Source: Bacillus sp. SA1-12
GTDB taxonomy: Bacteria > Bacillota > Bacilli > Bacillales > Bacillaceae
Assembly (NCBI RefSeq): GCF_000981385.1
Contig: NZ_LATZ01000026.1
Span: 1 to 52,536, forward strand
DNA: 52,536 nt
Reading direction: 5' to 3'
Shown here: piece after piece, positions 51,678 to 52,536 of the stretch
Position numbering within the stretch: the stretch's first letter is position 1
How the letters are laid out: the number at the start of each line of letters is the position of its first letter
Translations under genes and position numbers: made by a program
Notes under the pieces: model-generated
What the model saw: only the letters and a program-made list of their open reading frames with translations
Told to the model about the DNA's origin: nothing
The model's database searches: none

Positions 51678-52536
51678 ATGTTATCGAAACAATCAATGGA
51701 AGGTCGTTATCAAATATCGATGATTGCACTTGATGAAGTAGTTCCTGCTAATCATCTTGTTCGAAAGCTTGAAGCCGCTATTGATTTTAGTTTTATTTAT
51801 GACTTAGTTGAAGATTTGTATTGTTTGGATAATGGTCGTCCAAGTATCGATCCAGTTGTGTTAATAAAGATGGTCTTTATTCAATATGTATTCGGAATTA
51901 AATCAATGAGAAAAACAATAGATGAAATTGATACAAGCGTTGCGTATCGCTGGTTTTTAGGCTTTGACTTCAATAAAAAGATTCCCCACTTTTCTACCTT
52001 CGGTAAAAACTATGAGAGACGATTTAAAGACACAGATCTTTTTGAGAAGATTTTCTACCATATTCTTAATGAAGCGATAGAAAAAGGGTTTGTTGATCCT
52101 TCTGTTGTTTTTATAGACTCTACACATGTTAAAGCAAATGCAAACAAGAGGAAGTTTATAAAAGAAGCTGTCAAAGCAGAAACAAAAAGCTATCAAACTC
52201 AACTAGAAGAAGAGATAAACGAAGATCGAATTGTACATGGAAAAAAGCCTTTAACCCCTCAAACAAAGGCGGAGATAAAAGAAATTAAAGTAAGCACAAC
52301 AGATCCTGAAAGTGGCTATTATGTTAAGAATGAACGAGAGAAACAATTTGCCTATTCCTTTCACACAGTTTGTGACAATAAGGGATTTATACTTGCCAAT
52401 CAAGTGACAGGTGGAAATGTACACGATAGTCAGGTAATAAATTCTCTTGTAGATGAATTGATTGAAAAAAAGTAGGTAAGCCTAATGCTCTTGCTGGAGA
52501 CGCAGGATATAAAACTCCACCCGTTGCGAAATATTT
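51678..52536 (+). mobile_element. IS1182-family transposase, 5' part, with slippery site
   Basis: The first 265 codons (51678-52475) encode the front of an IS1182-like DDE transposase: [40 protein letters not shown] and [16 protein letters not shown] (first catalytic Asp). The frame ends at TAG right after GAA AAA AAG. A -1 shift on the heptamer A_AAA_AAG continues [16 protein letters not shown], the conserved DAGY block with the second catalytic Asp, to the right edge. The break is therefore either programmed frameshifting, an inactivating deletion or a sequencing error. The 3' end and the right terminal repeat are outside the window. Confidence 0.8.

Noticed and set aside
1..52536. CRISPR array, tRNA or rRNA genes
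   Set aside because: No regularly spaced direct repeats, no tRNA cloverleaf sequences and no rRNA segments were seen. This was judged by eye only.

Overview
The window looks like a chromosomal stretch from a low-GC Gram-positive of the family Bacillaceae. The grounds are the B. subtilis-type block sinR / yqzG / yqzE / aroK / comG, an epsA-epsB-EAR-epsC biofilm operon, AAGGAGGTGA-type ribosome binding sites, and many TTG and GTG starts. No rRNA, tRNA or CRISPR array was seen.

Layout. (1) 1-121: the 5' end of a group II intron, inserted just downstream of an intrinsic terminator. (2) 173-1147: a YkuE-like metallophosphoesterase. (3) 1218-8144 (minus): a complete lasso-peptide cluster of the paeninodin type. 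In transcription order it holds cyclase C, precursor A, HPr-kinase-like peptide kinase K, RRE protein B1, protease B2, a nucleotidyltransferase and an ABC exporter. The 42-residue precursor is too short for ordinary ORF calling. (4) 8254-9750: a zinc-ribbon protein and galE, with SinR-like operators upstream. (5) 10134-13423 (minus): an unfamiliar RiPP-like locus. It holds a 26-residue peptide ending in CCCCCGCC, an E1/ThiF-like enzyme with an N-terminal leader-binding-like domain, an M50 membrane protease-like protein, a secreted protein and a SinI-like small protein. A large ATPase-LuxR regulator is transcribed divergently. (6) 16291-19674: a phage-tail-like modular beta-helix protein. (7) 20185-42834 (minus): an approximately 22.6-kb exopolysaccharide operon. 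It has a conserved front (epsA, epsB, EAR RNA, epsC, galU-like, epsD/F/G/L/M/N types) and a variable tail of glycosyltransferases, a pyruvyltransferase, a GH105-like protein, acyltransferases and a flippase. (8) 43328-43841: sinR and sinI overlap, in the opposite order to B. subtilis, and tapA-sipW-tasA are absent. (9) 43929-48888: a 79-residue membrane protein, yqzG, yqzE, aroK and a decayed comG operon. (10) 48944-51518: an MFS remnant and an organoarsenical-type cassette (PAT/ArsN1-like acetyltransferase, ArsR with Cys100/Cys101/Cys107, ArsP-like permease, two small CC-pair proteins) with three identical operators. (11) 51678-end: an IS1182-family transposase with an A_AAA_AAG slippery site before a stop.

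How the parts fit together. Copies of a 16-bp inverted repeat resembling the SinR half-site GTTCTYT occur at the eps promoter (one exactly fills the -35/-10 spacer), before epsC, before sinR, upstream of galE, upstream of the zinc-ribbon gene and upstream of the lasso operon. This suggests that matrix production, sugar-nucleotide supply and a phosphorylated lasso peptide belong to one SinR/SinI regulon. The strongest candidate for something undescribed is the Cys-rich peptide / E1 / M50 locus with its own SinI-like protein.

All calls come from reading the sequence by eye. Family assignments rest on recalled motifs, not on database searches.
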